Positions 1 to 6,335 of a DNA stretch of 6,335 nucleotides are shown piece by piece. The translations under genes and the position numbers were made by a program. The stretch's first letter is position 1; each line of letters starts with the position of its first letter. Origin of the DNA: Cytophagaceae bacterium (GTDB lineage Bacteria > Bacteroidota > Bacteroidia > Cytophagales > Spirosomataceae). Under the pieces are notes generated by a model, which made no database searches, was not told the DNA's origin, and worked only from the letters and a program-made list of their open reading frames with translations. The stretch lies in contig CANHCG010000111.1 in assembly GCA_947459055.1 (NCBI GenBank), positions 1-6,335 on the forward strand, in the 5' to 3' direction.

Positions 1-3000
1 GAGACTCCGCGGCAACTAATTCCAGGCGATTGGTTTCCCCTTCTTTAAATTTCAATTGCGCCGCCCGCTTCATTTGAGTGTACATACTATCTTGTTTTTG
101 CAAAAATTTAGCTTGCTGGTTTTGAAACAAAATTTGATAATAATACCATTTGACGCTAGCCTTAACGAGTAATTGGGTTACCTGCAATCGCTTTTCAGCT
201 AGCATTTTTTGCGCGGTCAGTGCACTTACCTGTGCGCGCAATTGCGTGGGCCAAGGGATATTTTGATTCGCAATCACCGTATAATCCTGACTGAAATACG
301 TTTGAGTTTTCCCATATTGAAAATCAAGTGTACTTTTGGGCACCTCCCTACCGGAGGGAATTAAGGCTTCCGCGGTCTGAATTTCCAATTGACCCGTCTG
401 CAACAAGCCATTTTTCTGCATGGCTTCCTGCATACATTGTTCCAAACTTAAGCGCGGAACCGATTGGGCGAAGGAACCAAAACTCATCAACAGCAACAAG
501 ATTATCATACCCAAAGATTTAGCCTTCAAGGCCTTTTCTCGACGGCCCATGACGATCGAATACACGACAGGAATCACAACCAAGGTTAAAAAAGTGGCAG
601 TGATTAAACCTCCAATTACCACGGTAGCCAAAGGCCGCTGCACTTCCGCACCTGGCGACTGACTGATTGCCATGGGCAAAAAGCCCAAGGAAGCAACCGC
701 CGCAGTCATAATCACAGGTCGGAATCGTAATTCTAAACCTTTTTTGAGCCGCTCGGAGACGGAAAGTCCTTCGTCGGCCAACTGCTTAAAATACGAAAGC
801 AACACAATCCCATTCAATACCGCCACCCCAAAAAGCGCGATAAAACCAATTCCTGCCGAAACCGAAAAGGGCATATCCCGCAACCACAAGGCCCAAATAC
901 CTCCAATCGCCGATAAAGGAATCGCTAAATAAATAATGGCCGCTTCTAAAAAGCTTTGGAAAGTAAAAAAGAGCAGGATAAAAATCAAGGCCAAGGCGAT
1001 AGGTACCACAAGGGAAAGTCGGGATTTCGCAGCCTGTAAATTTTCGAAGGTTCCCCCATAGGTCACATAATAACCGGCAGGTAGAGTGATTTTATTCTTC
1101 ATGACTTGTTGGATATCCGCCACCACCGATTCCACATCACGATTCCGGACATTGATTCCAATTGTGATCCGACGGTGCGTATTATCCCTCGAAATTTCCA
1201 CGGGTGCGTTTTCAAAATCCACCTCAGCCACTTCTTGCAAAGGGATTTGCGAACCATTCGGTAAATCGATGTATAAATCGCGCAGGTTTTGGATGTCGGT
1301 CCGATGTGTAGAATCCATGCGCACGACTAAATCAAAGCGCTTTTCACCTTCCATTACAATGCCCGCCGTTTCCCCGGCGAAGGTCATTTTGATGGCCCGG
1401 TTTACATTTTGGATGTTTAAGCCATATTGAGCGATTTTGGCCCGATTAAATTTGACGACCAATTGCGGAATCCCGTCAATCTGTTGCACTTTAATATCCC
1501 CCACCCCATCAATTTTCCGAATGTAGCGTGCCGCCTCGGTAGCATGTTCAAACAATTCGCCAAGGTCTTCCCCAAAAATTTTAATGGCGATGTCTGATTT
1601 CACGCCGGCGATGAGCTCATTGAAACGCATTTGGATCGGTTGGGTAAATTCAAAATTCACCTCCGGAAAGGCATCGAGCGCCCGGTCCATTTTCTCTTCC
1701 AATTCTGGCATGTTATTAGCCTGTTTCCACTCCGAGGGTTCTTTTAAAATAATTAGCAGGTCGCAAGAATTAATCCCCATGGGGTCCGTTGGGATTTCAG
1801 ACGCCCCAATCCTTGAAACGACTTGCTTGATTTCATCGGGAAATTGTTTCAAAAGCAGAGCCTGTGCAGCGGTATTGGCTTTGATACTTTGGGACAAAGA
1901 GGCGTTCGTTGGCAAAATCGCCTCTACTGCAAAATCCCCTTCATTCAATTCGGGAATAAATTCACCCCCCAGTGTCGTAAAAAGGCCGATACTTCCGAAA
2001 AACAAAAGGACGGAGGCGAGGGCGACCCAACGGCGATGCGAAAGCGCCCAATCCACCATCGGCTTATATCCTCGATACAGCGTTCCCATAATGCGATCCG
2101 CGATGGTAATGTCATGACTGATTTTTTTATTCAAGAACAAGGCCGACATCATGGGCACATAGGTCAAGGATAAAATCAAGGCACCTAGAATTGCAAAGCT
2201 TACGGTTTGGGCCATCGGTCGGAACATTTTTCCTTCGATGCCTCCAAGGGCCATAATAGGCAAATACACAATTAAAATAATGATTACCCCGAAAGCCGCT
2301 GATTTAAAAATAGCTTGGGCCGAAATATTCACTTCCTCATCCATCGCGTGCTGGCTCAAGACCTCGCCCTTTCGATGCGCATGGAGTCGATGAATGATGG
2401 ACTCGACAATGATGACGGCCCCATCTACGATCAAGCCAAAGTCGATTGCGCCTAAACTCATCAAATTTGCCGACACCCCGAAAATATTCATGAGCGCAAA
2501 GGCAAATAACAAACAAAGGGGAATCACCGAAGCCACAATCAAACCCGCCCGAAAATTCCCTAGTAGAAGCACGAGAATAAATACGACGATTAATCCTCCT
2601 TCCAATAAGTTCTTTTCGACCGTCGAAATGGATTTTCCAATCAACACGCTGCGGTCCAAAAAGGGCACAATTTTTATTCCTTGCGGCATCGTCTTTTGAA
2701 TGATGTCCATGCGCTCCTTCACGTCTTTGACAACGTTATTCGCATTCGCCCCCTTCAACAAGAGCATTACAGCCCCCACGACCTCGCCTTTCCCATTCCG
2801 GGTCATCGCCCCATAACGCACGGCTTTGCCAAATTGAACCTTCGCAACATCCCTCACCAAAACCGGCAATCCGCCATTACCTCGCTGGCTCACGACTGTG
2901 TTTTCGATATCTTCGAGGGAGGTCAACATCCCCTCCGAACGAATGAAATACACATCTGTTCCCTTTTCCAAATAACTACCCCCCGAATTGGAATTATTAT

Positions 3001-3646
3001 TTTCTAAGGCAGCAAATATCTGGTCGATGGATATGTTGGTTGCCCGCAATCGCTCCGGATCGATGGCCACTTCGTATTGTTTCAGGTTACCCCCGAAGGA
3101 GCTTACCTCGACGACACCTTTGATCCCGAGCAATTGGCGTTTCACAATCCAATCCTGATAGGTTCTCAAATCTGCCAGCGAATATTGATTTTCAAAAGCC
3201 GGATCTACCTCGAGGGTGTATTGAAAAAATTCGCCCAATCCGGTGGTAATGGGAGCCATTTCAGGAATTCCTGCGCCTTTCAAGAGATAAGGTTCGGCGC
3301 CTTTGAGTTTTTCAGAAACTTGTTGGCGCGCCACTTCCGTCGCCACCTCATCCTCAAAAACCACTGTAATTATAGAAAGTCCCATCCGGGAAACCGAACG
3401 AATATCCTTCACATTTGGGATGGTCCTCAGGGAAATTTCCAGCGGATAAGTGACAAATTTTTCGACCTCTGAGGCGGCCAAGGCGGGCGATTGGGTAATC
3501 ACTTGAACTTGGTTCGAGGTGATGTCAGGCAAGGCATCGATTGGTAATCGACTAAGGGAAAATCCTCCCCAAGCGATGAGACCGATGACAAAAATACCCA
3601 CAACGAGTTTGTTGCGTATACTAAATGAAATAATGGAATTGATCAT
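1..3646 (-). CDS. czcA: CzcA-type heavy-metal efflux RND pump fused to a TolC/CzcC-like outer-membrane-factor domain (3' end missing)
   Basis: Inner-membrane, proton-driven RND exporter of divalent metal ions; it normally works with a periplasmic adaptor and an outer-membrane channel. The reading frame is open from the ATG at 3644-3646 to the left edge, 1215 codons without a stop. The start MINSIISFSIRNK is typical of the family. TM1 is about residues 12-31, TM2-TM4 about 346-415, TM5-TM6 about 453-506, TM7 about 538-556 and TM8 about 876-895, with further membrane segments to about 1030; large periplasmic regions lie between TM1/TM2 and TM7/TM8. The TM4 motif DFGLIVDGAVIIVE places D402, D408 and E415 at the proton-relay positions reported for Cupriavidus CzcA. 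NELIAGVKSD (676-685) is an HME-RND signature. These motifs favour Zn/Co/Cd/Ni-type pumps over CusA; the substrate is inferred. The RND part ends near 1043. Residues 1044-1060 are strongly hydrophobic and end in FAQS, followed by an OMF-like start (LSLEQCMQEAM) and helical repeats to 1215. Such fusions are known in Bacteroidota at roughly 1,440 residues, so about 230 residues are probably missing. Confidence 0.95.
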   Translation of the reverse strand, partial: MINSIISFSIRNKLVVGIFVIGLIAWGGFSLSRLPIDALPDITSNQVQVITQSPALAASEVEKFVTYPLEISLRTIPNVKDIRSVSRMGLSIITVVFEDEVATEVARQQVSEKLKGAEPYLLKGAGIPEMAPITTGLGEFFQYTLEVDPAFENQYSLADLRTYQDWIVKRQLLGIKGVVEVSSFGGNLKQYEVAIDPERLRATNISIDQIFAALENNNSNSGGSYLEKGTDVYFIRSEGMLTSLEDIENTVVSQRGNGGLPVLVRDVAKVQFGKAVRYGAMTRNGKGEVVGAVMLLLKGANANNVVKDVKERMDIIQKTMPQGIKIVPFLDRSVLIGKSISTVEKNLLEGGLIVVFILVLLLGNFRAGLIVASVIPLCLLFAFALMNIFGVSANLMSLGAIDFGLIVDGAVIIVESIIHRLHAHRKGEVLSQHAMDEEVNISAQAIFKSAAFGVIIILIVYLPIMALGGIEGKMFRPMAQTVSFAILGALILSLTYVPMMSALFLNKKISHDITIADRIMGTLYRGYKPMVDWALSHRRWVALASVLLFFGSIGLFTTLGGEFIPELNEGDFAVEAILPTNASLSQSIKANTAAQALLLKQFPDEIKQVVSRIGASEIPTDPMGINSCDLLIILKEPSEWKQANNMPELEEKMDRALDAFPEVNFEFTQPIQMRFNELIAGVKSDIAIKIFGEDLGELFEHATEAARYIRKIDGVGDIKVQQIDGIPQLVVKFNRAKIAQYGLNIQNVNRAIKMTFAGETAGIVMEGEKRFDLVVRMDSTHRTDIQNLRDLYIDLPNGSQIPLQEVAEVDFENAPVEISRDNTHRRITIGINVRNRDVESVVADIQQVMKNKITLPAGYYVTYGGTFENLQAAKSRLSLVVPIALALIFILLFFTFQSFLEAAIIYLAIPLSAIGGIWALWLRDMPFSVSAGIGFIALFGVAVLNGIVLLSYFKQLADEGLSVSERLKKGLELRFRPVIMTAAVASLGFLPMAISQSPGAEVQRPLATVVIGGLITATFLTLVVIPVVYSIVMGRREKALKAKSLGMIILLLLMSFGSFAQSVPRLSLEQCMQEAMQKNGLLQTGQLEIQTAEALIPSGREVPKSTLDFQYGKTQTYFSQDYTVIANQNIPWPTQLRAQVSALTAQKMLAEKRLQVTQLLVKASVKWYYYQILFQNQQAKFLQKQDSMYTQMKRAAQLKFKEGETNRLELVAAES
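2..454 (-). other. Outer-membrane-factor (TolC/CzcC-like) domain of the fused pump, partial
   Basis: This is the C-terminal portion of the czcA-like reading frame, about residues 1065-1215. It opens with LSLEQCMQEAMQKNG, the usual first helix of OMF proteins, where a leucine-rich start is followed by a small-residue and asparagine turn. A beta-strand-like stretch follows (STLDFQYGKTQTYF and DYTVIANQNIPWP, where the final segment is the typical strand-to-helix transition 'Q.IPWP'). Long amphipathic alpha-helix sequence comes next, including WYYYQILFQNQQ near 1167-1178 and LKFKEGETNRLELVAAES at the edge, the standard 'GE.n.lE...A' helix motif of CzcC/TolC. The second half of the repeat lies beyond the left edge. 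In the assembled complex it should form a periplasmic tunnel and outer-membrane pore. Confidence 0.85.
464..550 (-). other. Internal signal-peptide-like segment joining pump and outer-membrane domain
   Basis: Residues 1033-1061 of the fused pump read as a bacterial export signal: a methionine, a basic stretch (MGRREKALKAK), a hydrophobic core (LGMIILLLLM) and a small-residue end (SFGSFAQ) resembling a signal peptidase I site after A1060. RND proteins end in the cytoplasm after TM12, so an extra crossing segment is needed to put the following domain in the periplasm. It could act as an uncleaved thirteenth membrane helix, or be cut to free the outer-membrane domain. Cleavage is inference. Confidence 0.7.
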
Positions 3647-3685
3647 ATATCTGTTAATTTATCTAAAAAAATGCAAGGGCAAATT

Positions 3686-4069
3686 TTAGATCCGAGGCGG
3701 CGCGATAAGAATGCGAACTAACGAAAAATGATAGAGATTTTCCCAGCGCGCGGAAAAGCGTCGGTGGGTTTTTAGGACAAATGGAAAAAACAGAATAAAC
3801 GCTAAAGCAGGGAGGACATAACCCATGGCACCACTAAAATCGATGCTAGGAAGTCCGGGATGTTTGGTCGTTTTGGCGTGTTTGGAATCGGCGGAATAAT
3901 GAAGCCATAAAAAATCGGCAAAACTAAATTGCCCTTTGGCTTGTAATTTATGATCTTGAAAATGCTTTAAGATTTCGTTGGCCTTAAACGATTGCTCCAT
4001 GCCGACCTTTGGGATCAGCGCCCCAAAGAAAAAAAGTACGAATAGAAAAAGAGCTAGCGTTTTTTTCAT
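3686..4069 (-). CDS. Small membrane-associated protein with a histidine-containing periplasmic loop, upstream of the metal pump
   Basis: A 127-residue protein of unknown function. It starts at ATG 4067-4069 and ends at TAA 3686-3688. Residues 4-20 form a hydrophobic signal peptide or signal anchor (MKKTLALFLFVLFFFGA). A second hydrophobic segment spans about 82-99, followed by a basic tail (KTHRR and further Arg). The positive-inside rule suggests both ends are cytoplasmic with a periplasmic loop at 21-80, if the N-terminal segment is not cleaved. That loop holds H36, H40, H57, H64 and H70, with the pattern HFQDH, then FADFLWLHY, then a Lys/His-rich linker and HPGLP. From memory, short proteins with a similar 'SF.DFL.LHY ... 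LP' layout occur next to CusA/CzcA-type pumps in Bacteroidota; I could not check this. The gene lies 39 bases ahead of the pump gene on the same strand, suggesting cotranscription and a role in periplasmic metal binding or pump accessory function, which is inference. Confidence 0.8.
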   Translation of the reverse strand: MKKTLALFLFVLFFFGALIPKVGMEQSFKANEILKHFQDHKLQAKGQFSFADFLWLHYSADSKHAKTTKHPGLPSIDFSGAMGYVLPALAFILFFPFVLKTHRRFSARWENLYHFSLVRILIAPPRI

Positions 4070-4115
4070 CCCCTAAATGTACAGAAAATTCGAAAATTAA
4101 ATGGATATTTAGGGG
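4070..4115. repeat. Perfect 9-bp inverted repeat (cccctaaat / atttagggg) next to the small gene's start codon
   Basis: The arms are 4070-4078 and 4107-4115, separated by 28 AT-rich bases. The left arm directly touches the start codon of the 127-residue protein: on its mRNA the last five bases before AUG are AGGGG. A two-site operator for a metal-responsive repressor, or an RNA hairpin covering the translation start, are both possible. The loop is long for a stable hairpin and there is no T-tract, so it does not look like a terminator. No regulator is identified. Confidence 0.45.
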
Positions 4116-4160
4116 CTCATTTTAAATTTTGAGACAAAACGATTTAAACAAGCGATTATC
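4070..4160. promoter_or_regulatory. Divergent intergenic region, likely promoters for the metal-efflux unit and for dedA-nuoA
   Basis: These 91 AT-rich bases separate divergently transcribed genes, so both promoters should lie here or just inside the genes. Matches to the Bacteroidota promoter pattern (TTTG, about 19-21 bases, TAnnTTTG) are imperfect. Minus strand: TAATTTTC at 4099-4092 differs in the last base and lacks a clear upstream TTTG. Plus strand: TAAATTTTG at 4123-4131 has one extra spacer base. I therefore support the region, not exact start sites. It also holds a short direct repeat (GAAAATT at 4084-4090 and 4092-4098) and the inverted repeat described separately. Neither flanking gene shows a clear Shine-Dalgarno sequence at normal spacing, which fits Bacteroidota. 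Confidence 0.5.
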
Positions 4161-4784
4161 GTGGATGAAATAAATCTATTGTGGCATCAATTGACCGACT
4201 CCGAAACGATCATCCGATCCGGACTTCTCGTCATCACGCTCATCGTATTCGCTGAAAATGGCTTGTTTTTTGCCTTCTTTTTACCCGGGGATTATTTGCT
4301 TTTTTTAACGGGGGTTTTTGGAGGAACAGGTGTATTAAAAGAACCCTTATCTACCTTATTGCTTAGTATTTTTAGTGCGGCGGTCATCGGCTCGCTCGTC
4401 GGTTATTTACTCGGGCGCTTCTTTGGAAATTCCTTGCAGCGACGGCCCGACAGCATGTTTTTTAAGAAAAAGCACCTAGAATCTACACGGGAATTTTTTG
4501 AAAAATATGGCTTTAGTGCCTTAGTGATTAGTCGATTCTTGCCCGTAGTGCGAACCTTTACGCCCATTTTAGCAGGAATCAGTAAAATGTCTTGGTACAG
4601 TTTCTTATTCTTAAATGTCCTTGGAGGCGCCTTGTGGGTAGGGATTTTGGTGGCGGGTGGCTATTATTTAGGCCAACAATTCCCCTGGATCATCAATTAC
4701 GTTCAATACATCATTTTATTCTTTTTAGGAATAACCACATTCACCATCATAAAAGGCTATTTGAAACTAAAGAAAAATGATTGA
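4161..4784 (+). CDS. dedA: DedA-family (VTT domain) inner-membrane protein
   Basis: A 207-residue polytopic membrane protein of the DedA/VTT (SNARE-associated) family. Several bacterial members are now linked to lipid-carrier recycling (undecaprenyl phosphate translocation) and to membrane potential or envelope stress tolerance; which applies here is unknown. Visible family features are E32 and D44 (in LPGD), 12 residues apart; GYLLGRFFG at 81-89; and the core F.EKYGF...VISRFLPVVRTFTPILAG.SKM....F...N..GG..W at 113-159, with R125 and R131 six apart. These spacings equal those of the essential E39/D51 and R130/R136 pairs of E. coli YqjA/YghB, so the protein should be functional. Length is normal. 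The start is GTG at 4161: the frame is open back to a TAG at 4110 but has no upstream ATG and no internal Met before residue 99. The ATG at 4165 is in another frame. The stop lies 8 bases inside nuoA, suggesting cotranscription and translational coupling. Confidence 0.93.
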   Translation: MDEINLLWHQLTDSETIIRSGLLVITLIVFAENGLFFAFFLPGDYLLFLTGVFGGTGVLKEPLSTLLLSIFSAAVIGSLVGYLLGRFFGNSLQRRPDSMFFKKKHLESTREFFEKYGFSALVISRFLPVVRTFTPILAGISKMSWYSFLFLNVLGGALWVGILVAGGYYLGQQFPWIINYVQYIILFFLGITTFTIIKGYLKLKKND

Positions 4785-5235
4785 GCAATTCGCCTATGTC
4801 GCTGCATTTTTAGGCGCAGGAATTCTTTTTCTTGGCCTAATTTTATTTACCGCCAAATTGCTGCGGCCCTCCCGACCGAATGTCGAAAAACTCAGCACCT
4901 ACGAATCCGGCGAGGCACCTGTAGGTAATGCGAATATCCGCTTCAATCCTCGTTTCTATGTCATCGCACTACTTTTTGTGTTGTTCGAAGTGGAATTAAT
5001 CTTTTTATTTCCGTGGGCGGTTGTATTTGGTAATAAAAGTATTGCGGCAGCGGCACCAGCATGGTCAAGCTATGCGTTGATTGAAATGTTTATTTTTGTT
5101 GGCATCCTCGTTTTAGGCCTCGCATTCGCTTGGGTAAAAGGTTATTTGGATTGGGATAAACCTGCGGAAACGCTTCGCGATATCGAAAGTCCAGTGCCTA
5201 CGAAGGCTTACGAGAAATACTTGCCCAAAAAATAA
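4777..5235 (+). CDS. nuoA: NADH-quinone oxidoreductase subunit A (complex I, ND3 homologue)
   Basis: A small membrane subunit of respiratory complex I that lies at the junction of the peripheral and membrane arms near the quinone channel and takes part in coupling electron transfer to proton pumping. The 152 residues carry three membrane helices at about 6-28, 62-84 and 99-121. The conserved loop YESGEAPVGNANIRFNPRFY (42-61) is the NuoA/ND3 signature. The acidic pair E71/E73 in FEVELIFLFPW matches the D79/E81 pair of E. coli NuoA. Position 44 is Ser, where mitochondrial ND3 has the active/deactive-switch Cys; Ser is also usual in bacterial homologues such as E. coli. Length is normal (E. coli is 147). 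It starts at ATG 4777, overlapping the DedA gene by 8 bases. The next gene is not nuoB but a TonB-dependent receptor 30 bases downstream, so this nuoA is detached from the rest of the nuo genes. Nothing suggests decay. Confidence 0.96.
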   Translation: MIEQFAYVAAFLGAGILFLGLILFTAKLLRPSRPNVEKLSTYESGEAPVGNANIRFNPRFYVIALLFVLFEVELIFLFPWAVVFGNKSIAAAAPAWSSYALIEMFIFVGILVLGLAFAWVKGYLDWDKPAETLRDIESPVPTKAYEKYLPKK

Positions 5236-5265
5236 TCCTAAACTTTTTTGCATTCCAATTGTTTC

Positions 5266-6335
5266 ATGGATATGAAAAAATTGTTTTTGCTTACCTGCCT
5301 ATTGTGTTTGGGTATTACCTTACAGGCCCAACAAAACGGCCGCATATCCGGAAAAATCATCGATCAAAGTACCCAAAAATTCATTCGTGGTGCTAATATA
5401 AGTCTCGACGGCAGTGGAAAAGGCGCCCAAAGCGATAGCTTGGGATTCTTTCGAATCAGCCAAGTTCCCCTCAAATCCTACAACCTAAGCGTCAGCATGG
5501 TGGGCTACAAAAAAGCCAAACTCTTCAATTTAATTTTGAATGCGGGAAACGAATTATTTGTCAATATTGAGTTAATTCCAGATAACCAAGAATTAAACGA
5601 AGTGGTGGTCACCCAAAATCGAAAATCTGCCAAAGTAGCCACGCTCGAATCTCCATTAAGTGTCCAACGCCTCACCACCGAAGAAATCAAAAGTAATCCT
5701 GGGGGTAATTTCGACATTAGCAAAGTAATCCAAGCCTTGCCTGGCGTAGGAGGCGGTGCCCAAGGCGGTGGATTCCGAAATGATATCATCATTCGCGGGG
5801 GTGGTCCAAATGAAAACGTATACTATTTAGATGGCATTGAAATCCCGGTTTTGAACCATTTTCAAACCCAAGGCAGTAGCGGTGGTCCGCAAGGGATGTT
5901 AAATGTTTCTTTCATCGAAGATGTAAAATTAAGCTCCTCGGCCTTTGACGCTAAATATGACAATGCGCTGAGTTCTGTTTTTCAGTTCCGCCAACGCAGT
6001 GGAAATCCCAATAAATTTCAAGGAAACGTCCGTCTAAGTGCCACTGAATTCGCGCTGACGACGGAAGGGCCTTTGGCAAAATCCGGTAAAACCACCTTTT
6101 TAGCCTCCGCGCGCCGTTCTTATTTACAGTTTCTATTTCAAGCGCTCGATATTCCCATTCGCCCTAATTTTTGGGATTTTCAAACAAAAATTACCCACCA
6201 AATCAATGCCAAAACGAGTATTTCTTTCATGGCTTTAGGGGCGATAGACGATTTTAGTTTTTCAACCATCAAAAAAGAAACACCCGAAAAACTGTATATC
6301 TACAATTCAAACCCGATCATTAGCCAATGGAATTA
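5266..6335 (+). CDS. TonB-dependent outer-membrane receptor with N-terminal carboxypeptidase-regulatory-like domain (3' end missing)
   Basis: An outer-membrane, TonB-powered importer; the substrate cannot be told from this part. The frame is open to the right edge, giving 356 residues of a probable 750-800 or more. Residues 1-22 are a signal peptide (Lys-Lys, hydrophobic core, cleavage probably within LQAQQ). Residues 26-105 form a CarboxypepD_reg-like beta-sandwich (GRISGKIIDQ, GANISLDG, DSLGFFRISQVP, VSMVGYKKA). A TonB-box-like linker NEVVVTQNR is at 111-119. The plug domain runs from about 127 to 245, with ISKVIQALPGVGGG, the RNDIIIRGGGPNENVYYLDGIEIP motif and FIEDVKLSSSAFDAKYDNALSSVF. The barrel begins near 250. 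There is no sign of a SusC-type extension or adjacent SusD. ATGs at 5266 and 5272 are both possible starts; the second gives the more typical MKK signal-peptide start. Only 30 bases separate it from nuoA and no terminator or clear promoter is visible, so it could be read through or have its own start site. Confidence 0.93.
   Translation, partial: MDMKKLFLLTCLLCLGITLQAQQNGRISGKIIDQSTQKFIRGANISLDGSGKGAQSDSLGFFRISQVPLKSYNLSVSMVGYKKAKLFNLILNAGNELFVNIELIPDNQELNEVVVTQNRKSAKVATLESPLSVQRLTTEEIKSNPGGNFDISKVIQALPGVGGGAQGGGFRNDIIIRGGGPNENVYYLDGIEIPVLNHFQTQGSSGGPQGMLNVSFIEDVKLSSSAFDAKYDNALSSVFQFRQRSGNPNKFQGNVRLSATEFALTTEGPLAKSGKTTFLASARRSYLQFLFQALDIPIRPNFWDFQTKITHQINAKTSISFMALGAIDDFSFSTIKKETPEKLYIYNSNPIISQWN

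Noticed and set aside
328..3472. Many plus-strand open frames of 64-177 codons across this stretch
   Set aside because: All lie antisense to the continuous 1215-codon pump frame, which has clear family motifs throughout; their translations are low-complexity and match no family I recognise.
1..3646. Frameshift or pseudogene in the large pump gene
   Set aside because: Codons checked at many points from the start to the left edge stay in one frame with family motifs in the correct order and no stop.
4070..4115. Inverted repeat read as a transcription terminator
   Set aside because: It lies between divergent starts rather than after a gene, has a 28-base loop and has no T-tract.
4592..4780. 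62-codon plus-strand open frame inside the DedA gene
   Set aside because: It is a shifted frame over the conserved end of DedA, with a His-rich unnatural composition.
5236..5265. Promoter or terminator between nuoA and the TonB-dependent receptor
   Set aside because: The 30-base gap is AT-rich but has no hairpin and no acceptable TTTG/TAnnTTTG pair.
5505..5792. 95-codon minus-strand open frame
   Set aside because: It is antisense to the TonB-dependent receptor signal-to-plug region, which is well supported by motifs.
1..6335. CRISPR array, tRNA, rRNA, insertion sequence or phage genes
   Set aside because: No spaced direct repeats, cloverleaf-like sequence, transposase motifs or terminal repeats were seen on either strand.

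Overview
The window looks like chromosomal DNA from a member of the Bacteroidota. The evidence is a CzcA-type metal pump with an outer-membrane-factor domain fused to its C-terminus, a TonB-dependent receptor that begins with a carboxypeptidase-regulatory-like domain, start sites without clear Shine-Dalgarno sequences, AT-rich intergenic DNA and moderate overall GC. An aerobic or respiring lifestyle is suggested by nuoA. I cannot name a genus from sequence alone.

Layout: the left two thirds (2-4069, minus strand) is a heavy-metal efflux unit. A 127-residue membrane-associated protein with histidines in its probable periplasmic loop (3686-4069) is followed after 39 bases by a very large RND pump gene (start at 3646), which runs off the left edge after 1215 codons. 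The RND part is full length and carries the proton-relay acidic residues at the CzcA positions D402, D408 and E415. It is followed by an internal signal-peptide-like hydrophobic segment and the first part of a TolC/CzcC-like domain. The periplasmic adaptor (CzcB-type) is not in the window and may lie beyond the left edge.

A 91-base divergent intergenic region (4070-4160) separates this unit from three plus-strand genes. It contains a perfect 9-bp inverted repeat, one arm of which touches the start codon of the small gene.

The plus-strand genes are a DedA/VTT-family membrane protein (4161-4784, GTG start), nuoA for complex I subunit A (4777-5235, overlapping the DedA gene by 8 bases), and the first 356 codons of a TonB-dependent receptor (5266 to the right edge). 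nuoA is not followed by nuoB, so it is separated from the usual nuo operon and appears cotranscribed with dedA.

I found no tRNA, rRNA, CRISPR array, insertion sequence or convincing terminator. The most notable points are the pump-to-outer-membrane-factor fusion with its embedded export signal, the small histidine-containing partner gene, and the detached nuoA coupled to a DedA gene. None of these is clearly a wholly new system.
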